Source of the DNA: Rhynchopus euleeides
Taxonomy: Eukaryota > Euglenozoa > Diplonemea > Diplonemida > Diplonemidae
Direction: 5' to 3'
Assembly: GCA_963210315.1 (NCBI GenBank)
Contig: OY723289.1
Location: forward strand, 1,674,001 to 1,738,000
DNA length: 64,000 nucleotides
Shown here: positions 33,435-44,171 of the stretch, one piece after another
Numbering within the stretch: position 1 is the stretch's first letter
How the letters are laid out: every line of letters begins with the position of its first letter
The notes under the pieces: generated by a model
Seen by the model: only the letters and a program-made list of their open reading frames with translations
What the model was told of the DNA's origin: nothing
Database searches by the model: none
Program-made: the position numbers and the translations under genes

Positions 33435-35034
33435 GGAGGATGTATAACGAACTGTAAATTCTGTAAAATTTTGTAAAAAATGGGGGGATTTTTTGGAAAA
33501 ATGGCCAAAAAAAAGAGTGTGGGGAGTTGGGTCCAGTTTAGCAAAGTCCGTGTATTTGGACGCGGCCCCTCAGATAAGGAAGCCGCGTCTCAGGTGCGAT
33601 ATGGGGTGTTGGAGAATTTCAGGGTTCGGCCCGAAATTCCCGTTCGAACCGCTATCCCAGGTCCGACTCAAAACTGTGCTGGGCTCTCGGAGACGGGAGC
33701 CCGAAAGCGGGAAGACCAAGCCAATTGTTTTTCCGTGCGAGGATCACTCCTCGACACTGTGTGGAAGCCCTGCAGGGCACATCCATGAGACGCATCACAA
33801 CAGAAGGGACAGAAGAACATGAGGCCACGAGGAAGCTGGCCGTGTATCGCAAAGTTTTCGACAACGTAGCATGCCCGAGAGGAACGTTCTTCCCGTTCCC
33901 ATTCAGGGTACGGTACACCTGAGGACAGCAAAAGACGGTCACCTTGCAGGCGGGGCAACGCCTGCATGAACGCAGATAAAATTGCAGCATACGTTCCCTG
34001 CATCAGGAGCCGGTTGTCAAGCCTCCCGTGTTGCAGTTGTAGGGCTCCGAATAACACCCAGTTTCATCGGACCGTAACGAGGATCTTGGCATCGACGAGC
34101 CACAGACTGTGACACTTTACAGTCGGAATCGCGTCCGACACCTGGTAGGCATTGCCATGCCGATGGAAGGCCCCCCCAGCCCATGGGGGGCCCGGGGTCT
34201 CAGACGGTGGGAGGCACTCCAGAGTGGCGTGTGGCCTCCGACCGGCGCGGACTGCGCTACAACACCGCAACCGAGGGCACCTGCAACTACATTTGGATGC
34301 GGGACACGGCATCTTCTGAGATGCTCGGCGGGGAGAGGGGGTCTCTCTGTACCTCCTAGGGAAAGAGAACAGAACGAGGTAGGCACTCGGAGATGGAGCC
34401 GAGAGGGGCGGACGGGGGTTCTTTCAGGCAGCGCCGCACGAGCGAGAAGAACACGTGCAACCCCAGAACATGAGGCGCCGTGACGGAGCAACAAGAGAAA
34501 ACCATAAAAACAGGGCGTCCGGACGACAGACAGGCACGGGACTGGAAACGCAAACAAACAGACAGCCGAAAAGAAGTCGAAGTGAAACGGTTGTACAAAG
34601 GGCTCGGCTTTACCGACGTCCTTCGTACAGAGTGAAACGACGACGCCGCCGAAGGCGGCCAATCCGCCGCCCGAAGGGCGGCGGAAAAATTTTTGGGGTG
34701 TTTTTGGGTGAAAATCCGGGCAACCCGGGCCCTTTGGGACCACATAGGCCAGGAAAGGCCAAAATTTTCGACTTTTTTCGGAAATTTTCCGATTTTTCAC
34801 AGTGTGGCAGTCCGCAGACACAGATTTTCGGGTCAGAAAAAAAAATTTTTTTTCGACCCAAAAATTTCGGATTTTTTTCCGGAGGGTGTATGGTGACCAT
34901 CCCGGAAATCCGAAAAAAACCTGATTTTTCCTGATTTTCGGATTTTTCTCGAAATTCGCCCTTGTGTCAACCAGTGGCAAATTTTTCGGAAAATCGGGAA
35001 AAATCAGGAAAATCCGGAAAATCATACACCCTCC
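33435..35034. mobile_element. Second copy of the GGAGGGTGT-ended transposon family
   Basis: Ends GGAGGATGTAT and ATACACCCTCC match those of 23692-26536. Several blocks are nearly identical to that copy: the GTCCAGTTTAGCAAAGTCCG block, and the CGACGCCGCCGAAGGCGGCC block at 34634-34653. Here the central A-run/T-run palindrome at 34828-34860 is uninterrupted. The outer flanks (AAA/TAG) do not match, so one end may be degenerate. No transposase is recognised; long minus-strand frames here are low-complexity. Confidence 0.65.
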
Positions 35035-35465
35035 TAGTAGACTGGCGTACCGCCCCAAGAGGGGGTGTGACAAAAAATATTTTCTTTTCCGTTTGTGTTT
35101 TCGAGGTCCGCAAGGTCCCAAAAATCACTTTTTGGGCACATTTTTCAGAGGTCGCCAGAGGTCGCCACCCGGGAAATGCCATTTTTGGGGTTAAGAAACG
35201 GTTTTTCACCTTGCCCTGGTGAACTAGGTGGGGAAGGTGACGGTCAGACGCAAAATAAATGGAGGACCCCAAAGGAGGGTCCGCATCAGGCGGAAATCAG
35301 CAGAACCTCGCTCCAGACCACATTCTGGGCCAGGACAGGGTCGGGAAGAGCATAAAACACCAGAAAACCGGTCCAGGAGGTCTCTCTGGGGCTCAAATCC
35401 CCTGAAAAGGGGTCTGAACAGGTGGCGACCGAAGGGCGACCAATGGTGCCCACGGAGTTCCTCAT
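35035..35465. other. Spacer between repeats, no gene
   Basis: Mixed sequence including a GGTCGCCAGAGGTCGCCACC stretch. No family was recognised. It ends at the satellite. Confidence 0.4.
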
Positions 35466-36776
35466 CCCAAATTTGGGACCCACCGAAAAATTGACCAGAT
35501 GGTGTTCCCAAATTAGGGACCGACCAATAAAGCGACCAGATGGCGGTCCCAAATTTGGGACCGACCAACAAAGCGACCAGATGGTGGTCCCAAATTTGGG
35601 ACCGACCAACAAAGCGACCAGATGGCGGTCCCAAATTTGGGACCGACCGATAAAGCGACCAGATGGCGGTCCCAAATTTGGGACCGACCGATAAAGCGAC
35701 CAGATGGCGGTCCCAAATTTGGGACCGACCGATAAAGCGACCAGATGGCGGTCCCAAATTTGGGACCGACCAACAAAGCGACCAGATGGTGGTCCCAAAT
35801 TTGGGACCGACCAACAAAGCGACCAGATGGCGGTCCCAAATTTGGGACCGACCGATAAAGCGACCAGATGGCGGTCCCAAATTTGGGACCGACCGATAAA
35901 GCGACCAGATGGCGGTCCCAAATTTGGGACCGACCGATAAAGCGACCAGATGGCGGTCCCAAATTTGGGACCGACCGACAAAGCGACCAGATGGTGGTCC
36001 CAAATTTGGGACCGACCGAAAAAGCGACCAGATGGCGGTCCCGAATTTGGGACCGACCGACAGATTGACCAGATGGTGGTCCCAAATTTGGGACCGACCG
36101 ACAAAGCGACCAGATGGCGGTCCCAAATTTGGGACCGACCGACAAAGCGACCAGATGGTGGTCCCAAATTTGGGACCGACCGATAAAGCGACCAGATGGC
36201 GGTCCCAAATTTGGGACCGACCGACAAAGCGACCAGATGGTGGTCCCAAATTTGGGACCGACCGAAAAAGCGACCAGATGGCGGTCCCGAATTTGGGACC
36301 GACCGACAGATTGACCAGATGGTGGTCCCAAATTTGGGACCGACCGACAAAGCGACCAGATGGCGGTCCCAAATTTGGGACCGACCGACAAATTGACCAG
36401 ATGGTGGTCCCAAATTTGGGACCGACCGACAAATTGACCAGATGGTGGTCCCAAATTTGGGACCGACCGACAAATTGACCAGATGGCGGTCCCAAATTAG
36501 GGACCGACCAACAAAGCGACCAGATGGTGGTCCCAAATTTGGGACCGACCGACAAATTGACCAGATGGCAGTCCCAAATTAGGGACCGACCGACAAATTG
36601 ACCAGATGGCGGTCCCAAATTTGGGACCGACCGAAAAAGCGACCAGATGGTGGTCCCAAATTTGGGACCGCCATCTGGTCGCTTTCTCGGCCGGTCCCAA
36701 ATTTGGGACCACCATCTGGTCAATTTGTCGGTCGGTCCCAAATTTGGGACCACCATCTGGTCGATTTATTGGTCGG
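35466..36776. repeat. 41-bp satellite, about 32 units
   Basis: The unit carries the palindrome GGTCCCAAATTTGGGACC plus a linker (GACCGATAAAGCGACCAGAT, variants with ACAAAG, AAAAAG, ACAAATT). Variants are mixed in patches, indicating local homogenisation. At about 36666 the array inverts and runs about 110 bp in the opposite sense. Because 41 is not a multiple of three, several frames on both strands stay open by chance. Confidence 0.95.
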
Positions 36777-37058
36777 TGAACATCCTTCAGGATTTTGAAG
36801 GCACGTCTCACACCGGTTGGTGCTGTGTCGCATTCCAGGGGATAGTCCTTCACTGGGTACGATTCGGCGCGACTGAGTCATCAAGCTTCATCCACCTGCC
36901 TCTCATGGTGGCGTTGGATTTTCGCACGCTGCGCCGCATGTTCACCCGGCCGAACTCAAAAGCCCAAAGTCTACTAAAGATAGGCTGGCCTCTCCACAAC
37001 ATGTGATGGGAAAATGTTGAGGTCGGGCCATGCCAGCCCTGGCACGAGATCACTGCTC
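36777..37058. other. Unique spacer, no gene recognised
   Basis: About 280 bp between the satellite and a MITE, with only short frames. Confidence 0.4.
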
Positions 37059-37399
37059 GTACCTGGGACCCCCCGTGTATAAGTCCCCCCCCCTTACCCC
37101 CGTGTTTAAGTCCCCCCCTGGGGGGCTGGCAGGGGGGAGACTTAAGCACAGGTGGACCTAAACACGGGGGTGGGCTGGTCTGGAGGGTCATCAGGTGGCC
37201 GCTAGGCCACCTGGTGCCCTCCAGGTGCTGTCAGAGTCGAAAAGTGGGGTGCCAAAAGTCCATCCGGACCGGAATCACCCCCATACGACGGAAGCGGAAG
37301 AGGTCTTCTTGGTCTCCACCGTGCCACCCCCGTGTTTAAGCCCCCCCTGGCCGAAAGTCGCCTCCAGGGGGGGACTTAAACACGGGGGGTCCCAGGTAC
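37059..37399. mobile_element. 341-bp MITE with about 33-bp inverted ends
   Basis: The left end GTACCTGGGACCCCCCGTGT is inverted at 37380-37399, and the match continues into AAGTCCCCCCC. Internal CCCGTGTTTAAGTCCCCC motifs recur at 37102-37120 and 37330-37350. No clear target duplication and no coding sequence. Confidence 0.75.
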
Positions 37400-37610
37400 C
37401 CCCGAAAATTCACATTGTGTCTACAGTGTGGGGCCCGATAATCGAGTTTTCGGTGTTGCTTTTCCACATTTGGGGTTCCCAACTTCAGGACAGTCGCGCA
37501 ATTACCTCAAAAGTGGCCGAGAAACCCAGGATTTTCTTTTTTTGAAGCCAATATTTTTTGTCACAGTAGCTTAGCTGAAAAGTTGGGTGAGTCGTCCACC
37601 CTACTCCTAG

Positions 37611-38733
37611 TGTCTGGGGGGTGATATGGCGGAAAATTTTTTGGGGTGTTTTTGGGTGAAAATCCGGGCAACCCGGGCCCTTTGGGACCACATAGGCCAG
37701 GAAAGGCCAAAATTTTCGACTTTTTTCGGAAATTTTCCGATTTTTCACAGTGTGGCAGTCCGCAGACACAGATTTTCGGGTCAGAAAAAAAAATTTTTTT
37801 TCGACCCAAAAATTTCGGATTTTTTTCCGGAGGGTGTATGGTGACCATCCCGGAAATCCGAAAAAAACCTGATTTTTCCTGATTTTCGGATTTTTCTCGA
37901 AATTCGCCCTTGTGTCAACCAGTGGCAAATTTTTCGGAAAATCGGGAAAAATCAGGAAAATCCGGAAAATCATACACCCTCCTAGTGTCTGGGGGGTGAT
38001 ATGGCGGAAAATTTTTTGGGGTGTTTTTGGGTGAAAATCCGGGCAACCCGGGCCCTTTGGGACCACATAGGCCAGGAAAGGCCAAAATTTTCGACTTTTT
38101 TCGGAAATTTTCCGATTTTTCACAGTGTGGCAGTCCGCAGACACAGATTTTCGGGTCAGAAAAAAAATTTTTTTTTCGACCCAAAAATTTCGGATTTTTT
38201 TCCGGAGGGTGTATGGTGACCATCCCGGAAATCCGAAAAAAACCTGATTTTTCCTGATTTTCGGATTTTTCTCGAAATTCGCCCTTGTGTCAACCAGTGG
38301 CAAATTTTTCGGAAAATCGGGAAAAATCAGGAAAATCCGGAAAATCATACACCCTCCTAGTGTCTGGGGGGTGATATGGCGGAAAATTTTTTGGGGTGTT
38401 TTTGGGTGAAAATCCGGGCAACCCGGGCCCTTTGGGACCACATAGGCCAGGAAAGGCCAAAATTTTCGACTTTTTTCGGAAATTTTCCGATTTTTCACAG
38501 TGTGGCAGTCCGCAGACACAGATTTTCGGGTCAGAAAAAAAAATTTTTTTTCGACCCAAAAATTTCGGATTTTTTTCCGGAGGGTGTATGGTGACCATCC
38601 CGGAAATCCGAAAAAAACCTGATTTTTCCTGATTTTCGGATTTTTCTCGAAATTCGCCCTTGTGTCAACCAGTGGCAAATTTTTCGGAAAATCGGGAAAA
38701 AACAGGAAAATCCGGAAAATCATACACCCTCCA
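37611..38733. repeat. Three tandem 375-bp copies of the 3' half of the GGAGGGTGT transposon
   Basis: Period exactly 375 bp, with CCTAG junctions at 37606-37610, 37981-37985 and 38356-38360. Each unit matches 34681-35034 and carries the central CGGGTC/GACCC palindrome and the right terminus ATACACCCTCC. Copies differ at only a few bases. The period is divisible by three, which produces a long but spurious minus-strand open frame. Confidence 0.95.
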
Positions 38734-38737
38734 AATG

Positions 38738-38921
38738 CCTGAAATATACATGTAAAATACATGTATATCAAGTAAAAATACATGTATAATAGTTGACATG
38801 CAAGTATTATACTTGTATTTTTACTTGATATACATGTATTTTACATGTATATTTCAGGCATATACATGTATTATACATGTATAATAGTTGACATGCAAGT
38901 ATTATACATGTATAATACATA
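38738..38921. repeat. TGCCTGAAATATACATGTAA palindromic repeat
   Basis: Self-complementary tract. TGCCTGAAATATACATG at the left is inverted as CATGTATATTTCAGGCA at about 38850. The same block occurs at 31311-31360 and 32840-32880, so it is part of the composite's own backbone. Confidence 0.8.
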
Positions 38922-38925
38922 CATT

Positions 38926-40916
38926 GGGCGTTATTCCGTTACCAGTAACGGTAATAACGTTATTTTTGCGTTATTTTTTGACCCCAAAAAAGGCAGCATT
39001 TCCCGGTGAATCTGACCCGAAACTCGGGTCCCTACCCCCCCTAAAAGAATTTTCTTGGGTAAAATATCACTCCAGGGGGCCACTCCGTGATGTCAAAAAA
39101 TTGGAAAACGTTTTCTCCTAAAATAACGCGTTATTTTTCCGTTATTTTCATGAAAACTTGCGTTATTCGGACAATTTTGCGGGCGGATGGTGTAGTTTTT
39201 GGTGGAGATGGCTCCAGAATACCCCCCTGGGACCATTTTTTGGATAATAACGCACGGACATGTCGAGTTTCGTGAAAAAATCATGTTTTTTGGCTTTTTC
39301 AAGGCAAATACTGCAGAAACCCCTGCAACCTTGCAGCATCCAATGTTCCTGGAGTGAAATTTGGAGTGAAAATCACTCCAAAATCACTCAGTGTGGACGC
39401 AGAAGTGAATCCTTCAGGAATACACCCGCACACCTCACATTGGCGGTGTATACACCACCTGATATTTTTACTCGTTACGAGCGACGAAGTAGCGCGAAGT
39501 AGCGACGTGCCCATTTTTTCCCGGTCCGTTCTAAAATAGTTACGTTCCAAAAGTCCGTTACTGGTGCTGTCAAAGACGCTTCGCACAATATACGCACGAA
39601 CTACCCAAAGTACGCTCGGGCTACGCACGAAGTACGCAGGAACTACGCAATTTGAACTTTCTTGCACCCCCCAGTCATTATTTGCACGCACTCCAGGTCC
39701 CATATTTGCACCAGTGCAAATATGAGACCTGGAGTGCAAATATGAGGAATTTCCGAGTTCGTCGTGATGTGCAAAACATGACTGGGTTGTGCAAGAAACC
39801 ATCATCTGCACCCCGTATCGGCCTCAATTGCACCCTCGTGCAGGTAAAAAAAGGCCTCGGGCCTCCGGCCCTCGGACCGTTTTTTAATTACGCACACGAC
39901 CTTCGCGCGGAAAGTGTCATTCAGCCCTGCCAAACGTGCTCTACACACCACCCCCTTCATCAGGCAAGTGGGTTTGTAAGGGTGTGTGGAAGCGTCAACG
40001 CTCGGGTGCAGGAAATTTACATTTTGGTCGCAAATGGCGTTACACATGCACTATGCACAACGTGTGCACGATTTCGGCAGAACTACGCACAACCAACGCA
40101 ATTTGGACCTTTCAACAACACCATTCACGGTACTTCGATTTTGGGTGGGAAAGATGGGGCAAGGAAGTGGCAAAAACTGCGAAGAAGGTCGAAAATTTTC
40201 ACATTTTCATCAGAAACCATATTCAACGGATTCCAATTTTCGGGTGAAATCAAGCAGGTTGGCACAATGGCTCATGTTCACCCAAAAATGCACCTACCAA
40301 ACCTCTTTTGCTTGATTTTTGGGACGGCATGGGTGATCCAGAGGCCAAAAATCACGATTTTTTCACCAATTCCTTCGACAACGGACAGTTCCAGACCACA
40401 AGGACCACATTTTGGGGTCAGAATTTTCTCGGTCAAAAAATTCGAAAAATCTGAAATCTCTCGGAATTTTGAGCATTTTTTGAGATTGGCATGCCCATTT
40501 TAGACCCTTTGCGTGGCTCTAAACCCAAAAATTTGCTCGAAAATGGCCTCAAATAGCCTAAAACAGCCCATTCTGGCCACCCCGAAAAAAAAATTCGAAA
40601 AGGGTCCCCCTATAGAAGTTGCCCAAAAATACCGAAAATAACGCGGTATTACCGGTAATAACGGTAATAACGTTACCGATAACGTTATTACCGTTACTGA
40701 TAACGGTAATAACGGTAATAACGTTACCGATAACGTTATTACCGTTCCTGATAACGGTAATAACGGTATTACCGTTATCGATAACGGTATAACGCGGAAA
40801 AATAACGTTACCGATTTTCGGATAACGTTATTCGGCCGTTCTGGAACGTTATTAACGGTAAGTTATTTTACCGAAAAAATAACGGTATTACCGTTACTGG
40901 TAACGCAATAACGCCC
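38926..40916. mobile_element. 2-kb nested element with about 34-bp inverted ends
   Basis: The left end GGGCGTTATTCCGTTACCAG is inverted at 40897-40916 with one mismatch, and the pairing continues through GTAATAACG. The right arm holds dense GTTATTACCGTTA palindromes (40640-40900). Central sequence has ACGCACGAACTACGC-type repeats (39585-39650), a CCTCGGGCCTCCGGCC block (39850-39875) and a GGGTCCCCCTATAG motif. No coding function was recognised. Confidence 0.7.
39803..39880. repeat. Dispersed repeat, copy at 54826-54907
   Basis: CACCCCGTATCGGCCTCAAT and the following GGCCTCGGGCCTCCGGCCCT match 54830-54907 with a few changes. This shows one repeat family in both large element clusters. Confidence 0.8.
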
Positions 40917-40981
40917 GATGTATGATAATACATGTATTATACTTGTAGTTATACATGTAAAATTTACAAGATCCCACCGTG

Positions 40982-41301
40982 CCAGCAAGCATTCAATAAC
41001 AGGGAGCCTGCCTCTGCCGTTTACACACGGCCGACTATACACGGGGGGTTCAGCGACTGGTGTGCCTCTTCTGCTGCTCACTGCTACAGGCTCACCCCAC
41101 CCCCCACCCCCTTGCTTCCTGTGGCAGCCGAGGCACTTCCTTCCCGGTTTGCGGAGCCTCTTCCCGTCTTCCCCAGCCCCCCCCTATTTTCTCTCTCCTT
41201 TTTCTTTGTCGGCCGATTCGTCTTCTCAAAAAGCGAGGCAAAAAAAAAAGCAACGGCCCGCGTGCCGCCGCCCCACCACCCGCCACCACCCCCCCCCCCC
41301 C
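40982..41301. other. Spacer, no gene; C-rich end
   Basis: About 320 bp between the composite and the hAT MITE, with an A-run (about 41239-41250) and a C-run ending at 41301. No coding sequence is supported. Confidence 0.45.
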
Positions 41302-42401
41302 CAGGGGTGTAAATAAGGCCGACTCCCGACTCGCGCCGGATTTTTTGGGATTGGGAGGGTTGCCTTGCCTCCCTTAGGGAATGTGCGGTATTAGGCACCC
41401 CATGGCCAAAATGACCCCACTGCGATCCGCACAGACTCCAAATATTCAAAAGAAAGGGTTTTTGGAACACCCGAGGAGGGGGGGTCCCGATGGGTGGGTG
41501 GGGGTGTGGGGGTCCCGCTGGGTGGGACATGGTGTGTGCCTCCCAGTCATCTTCTTCATTGCCGGTCTCTGAACTGGGGTGAGTTCATTGCCAAACCACT
41601 GCTGTGAATACGGCGCCCCTTTCCCGCCCCTTTTGCCAGATCCTGGCAGCTCCCAAGAAGAGTTGTGTTCCGCCCCCATCAGGTGGTTGAGCATACCGCA
41701 GCGCACACGTGCACAACCACACACACTCCACACAGATGCGTCACACATGTGACGCAACTGTTGCGACACAAAACATGCCTCAGGTAGAGGCAGTAGTGTT
41801 TGACTCACAGCCAACATAGCTCTCAGTGGGGCCGTGGATGGTGTGGATGCATCCATGCATGCATCCACGGCATCCAGGGATGCCCGAAAATGTCAAAAAA
41901 TGGATTTTCGATTTGGCATACAGGCATTCATCCACTGCAGGCAGGCCTGCATGCAGGGCTTCGGAGCTCCAGGCTGTGTGTGGATGCATCCACAAAATTT
42001 GTGGATGCATGCGCTGCATGCACGGGAAATACTGAGAGCTATGCAGCCAAATACTGCTGCCGTGAGTGAGGTGCTCGCAGCGTGTGGGGCGCTGCGGGCG
42101 AAGTGGGGGGTTGGCTGGGACAGCCAACATGGCGCTGTGCGTCGCGTGCTTCTTCGCGGACCACCTCGCACGCGGGAAGACCCCGCAAGCGCCGAGTCAG
42201 TCCGCCCTGACCGAATGGTGGGCGACTGCTGGAGGGTCCATGGGACTCTCCACGGCAGAGGTGGCCGTACTACAGGATGCGTGCAGGATTGAGTAGGGTT
42301 TGAGACCGCCCGTCCCCCCCAGCCCCCCACCCCAGGTACCTTAGGTGACTGTAAATAACCGACTCCCGACTCCTGACCCCCAAACCTTATTTACAGCCCT
42401 G
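41302..42401. mobile_element. 1.1-kb hAT-type MITE
   Basis: Ends CAGGGGTGTAAATAAGG and CCTTATTTACAGCCCTG are inverted with one mismatch. CAGGG termini are typical of hAT elements. At least eight C residues flank each side, compatible with an 8-bp duplication inside a C-run. Internal repeats include GGATGCATCCATGCATGCAT (41846 on) and GACTCCCGACTC at both ends. It is non-autonomous; a hAT transposase of the type at 168-2721 could be the driver, but the relationship is untested. Confidence 0.75.
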
Positions 42402-42980
42402 CCCCCCCCCCCCTGCGAGCCTGTCTGTTCGAAGAACGGCTAGCTTGTTTTTTGAATTGGAGAAGGCTCAGAACGCCCCGAGACATTTTTTTGGTAAAAC
42501 ACACCCCGTGTGGTAGAGAAAATACGGCAAGAGTCTCGGTGGGTCGGAAGAGCAGATGGTTCCCGCAACAGCTCCCGGGGAGCGGCGGGTATTTCGCATA
42601 GGATGCCGGATGTGTGAACACGTTTGTGCGGTTTGCCCTGTGTTGTGTGAACATATGTGTATGTGTGTGTATGCTCCACCCAACCCGACACATTTTCTGT
42701 ACTTCAGACAGGTAAGGTCACTCGACACGCGGGGGGGGGTTTTTTGTGTGTGTTTTTTCTGCCAGCCGACATCACTAGCGCCAGCGAGAAAAAAAAACGC
42801 GTGACGAGTGACGGGTTGAGGTGGAAGCGATCAATGCAAAAATCATCTGAAAGGAAGACTCGAGAGACTGCTGCTGTATTTTTGTTGCAGAGTGGCAGCA
42901 ACACCTGCTGCTGTCTCCCACACCCACACCCACCCTCCACCATCCACCCAGGAAATCACCCAAGGGTGGGGTCAGGCGCA
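42402..42980. promoter_or_regulatory. Upstream region of the FAD oxidase gene
   Basis: GT-rich stretch (TGTGTATGTGTGTGTATG) followed by a CACACCCACACCCACCCTCC tract ending CCCAG at 42951, 29 nt before the ATG. It would suit a cis- or trans-splice acceptor. No other gene was seen. Confidence 0.4.
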
Positions 42981-44171
42981 ATGGACAAGGCGAAGAAGGG
43001 GGCGGACCTCATCATCGTGGGGGGTGGTGTGCTGGGGGTGTTCCATGCCTACGAGGCCTGCCGCCGCGGGCTGCGCGTGAAGCTCTTCGAGAAGAACCAG
43101 CAGTGCGAGGATGCAAGCGTGCGTAACTTCGGCTGCGTCATCCCCTCTGGGATGGACCACGAGTGGCGGGAATACGGCCGTGCAAGCCTCGGGATCTACG
43201 ACGACCTGACGACGCGTGGTGTGGACACTACCTTCCGCAGGGACGGCACGACCTACCTCGCCTCCGACGACGACGAGCTCACCCTCCTCCATGAATACGC
43301 AGAGATCCTCTCCGGGCTGGACGAGCCGTACACCGCCAACCTCCTGACTGCCGAGCAAGCCATGCAGCACTGCCCCGGGGCACGCAAAGACTACGTCAAG
43401 GGCGGGCTCCACCTCCCCGACGAGGCGACCGTCGAGCCGCGCCAGATGGTGCACCGCGTTGTGGAGTACATCACACGCGAGATGGGGCTGGAGTACCACC
43501 CGGGCACCTCTGTCATGGCGACCGCCTCGCTCGGCCCCTCCGGGGCAGGCGTGCTGACGAACAACGGCGGCGAGCACTTCGCGGAGAAGATCCTGGTGTG
43601 CGGGGGGCACGACTTCCAGACGCTCTACCCCGAGGTCTACGCAGCGTCGGACCTCGTCGTGACGAAGCTGCAGCTCTTCGACACAGCGGTGCAGCCGAAG
43701 GGGTACGTCCTGCCGGGGTCTGTCTTCACCGGGCTGTCCATCAGGAGGTACGAGGGGTTCGAGGCCTGCCCCTCCCACGCCGCCATCAAGGCGCGTGAGG
43801 TTCCGGATCCCGCTGTGAAGGCGAACGGGGTGCACATCATTTTCAAGCAAAGCATGGATGGGTCTGTCATCATCGGGGACTCACACCACTATGCGGATGC
43901 GAAGAGTGCGCACACCCTGGGGTTCGATATTGACCACTCCGTTGACGAGCTGCTGATGGCGGAGGCGAAGCGGGTGATTGACCTCCCGACTTTCGAGGTC
44001 CGCCGCAGATGGTTCGGAATGTACTCGCAGACTCCCTCTGGCGACCGCTTTGAGGCGGATGTCAGCGCAAACGTCAAAATCCTCACCGGGATTGGCGGCA
44101 AGGGGATGACCTCTGCCCCAGGCCTGGCGAAGGAGACCATCGACACCATGTTCGGCGCAGCGAGTGCCTGA
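42981..44171 (+). CDS. FAD-dependent oxidoreductase, DAO superfamily, HpnW/TIGR03364-like
   Basis: 396 residues, usual length for glycine/D-amino-acid oxidase-type flavoenzymes. The N-terminal Rossmann motif is DLIIVGGGVLGVFHAYEA (9-26), with E37 at the end of beta-2 to bind the adenosine ribose. A SVRNFGCVIPSG stretch (46-57) follows, the hallmark of the phosphonate-linked FAD oxidase clade (TIGR03364). The second FAD-binding element ILVCGGHDF lies near 208-216 and the C-terminal GIGGKGMTSAPG near 371-382. Enzymes of this clade are proposed to oxidise an aminophosphonate such as a 2-aminoethylphosphonate derivative; the substrate here is inferred. The upstream ATG at 42657 in the same frame adds only low-complexity sequence. 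No targeting peptide is evident and no phosphonate genes are adjacent. Affinity to a mainly bacterial clade suggests ancient transfer. Confidence 0.8.
   Translation: MDKAKKGADLIIVGGGVLGVFHAYEACRRGLRVKLFEKNQQCEDASVRNFGCVIPSGMDHEWREYGRASLGIYDDLTTRGVDTTFRRDGTTYLASDDDELTLLHEYAEILSGLDEPYTANLLTAEQAMQHCPGARKDYVKGGLHLPDEATVEPRQMVHRVVEYITREMGLEYHPGTSVMATASLGPSGAGVLTNNGGEHFAEKILVCGGHDFQTLYPEVYAASDLVVTKLQLFDTAVQPKGYVLPGSVFTGLSIRRYEGFEACPSHAAIKAREVPDPAVKANGVHIIFKQSMDGSVIIGDSHHYADAKSAHTLGFDIDHSVDELLMAEAKRVIDLPTFEVRRRWFGMYSQTPSGDRFEADVSANVKILTGIGGKGMTSAPGLAKETIDTMFGAASA

Larger units (their letters stand above)
31203..40981. mobile_element. 9.8-kb composite element with long terminal inverted repeats, multiply nested
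   Basis: The left end CACGGTGGGATCTTGTAAAT, followed by TTTACATGTATAACTACAAG, is exactly inverted at 40942-40981. The match continues imperfectly to about 58 bp. CC lies outside both ends (31201-31202, 40982-40983), a possible 2-bp duplication like the TA around the 26649-29005 element, which shares the CACGGTGG terminus. Inside both ends is ACATGTAT-rich palindromic sequence. The interior holds several independent inverted-repeat elements, a satellite and tandem duplications, listed separately. No transposase was recognised in the interior. Confidence 0.75.

Noticed and set aside
34117-35121. 334-codon minus-strand frame in the GGAGGGTGT transposon
   Set aside because: Mostly A/T-run derived Lys/Phe/Arg text that also occurs in non-coding copies of the repeat. 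No transposase motif.
35224-36756. 510-codon minus-strand open frame and several shorter plus-strand frames
   Set aside because: They are products of the 41-bp satellite, whose unit lacks stops in several frames. The peptides are pure repeats readable on both strands, with no known domain.
37485-38783. 432-codon minus-strand open frame with three identical blocks
   Set aside because: It arises because the 375-bp tandem unit is divisible by three. The composition is Lys/Phe/Pro low-complexity from A/T runs of a non-coding transposon end.
41846-42020. ATGCAT-rich region as a telomere or centromere motif
   Set aside because: The repeat is short, irregular and confined to the interior of one MITE.
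42657-42980. In-frame extension upstream of the FAD oxidase
   Set aside because: Low-complexity and pyrimidine-rich. The flavoprotein fold begins a few residues after the ATG at 42981.
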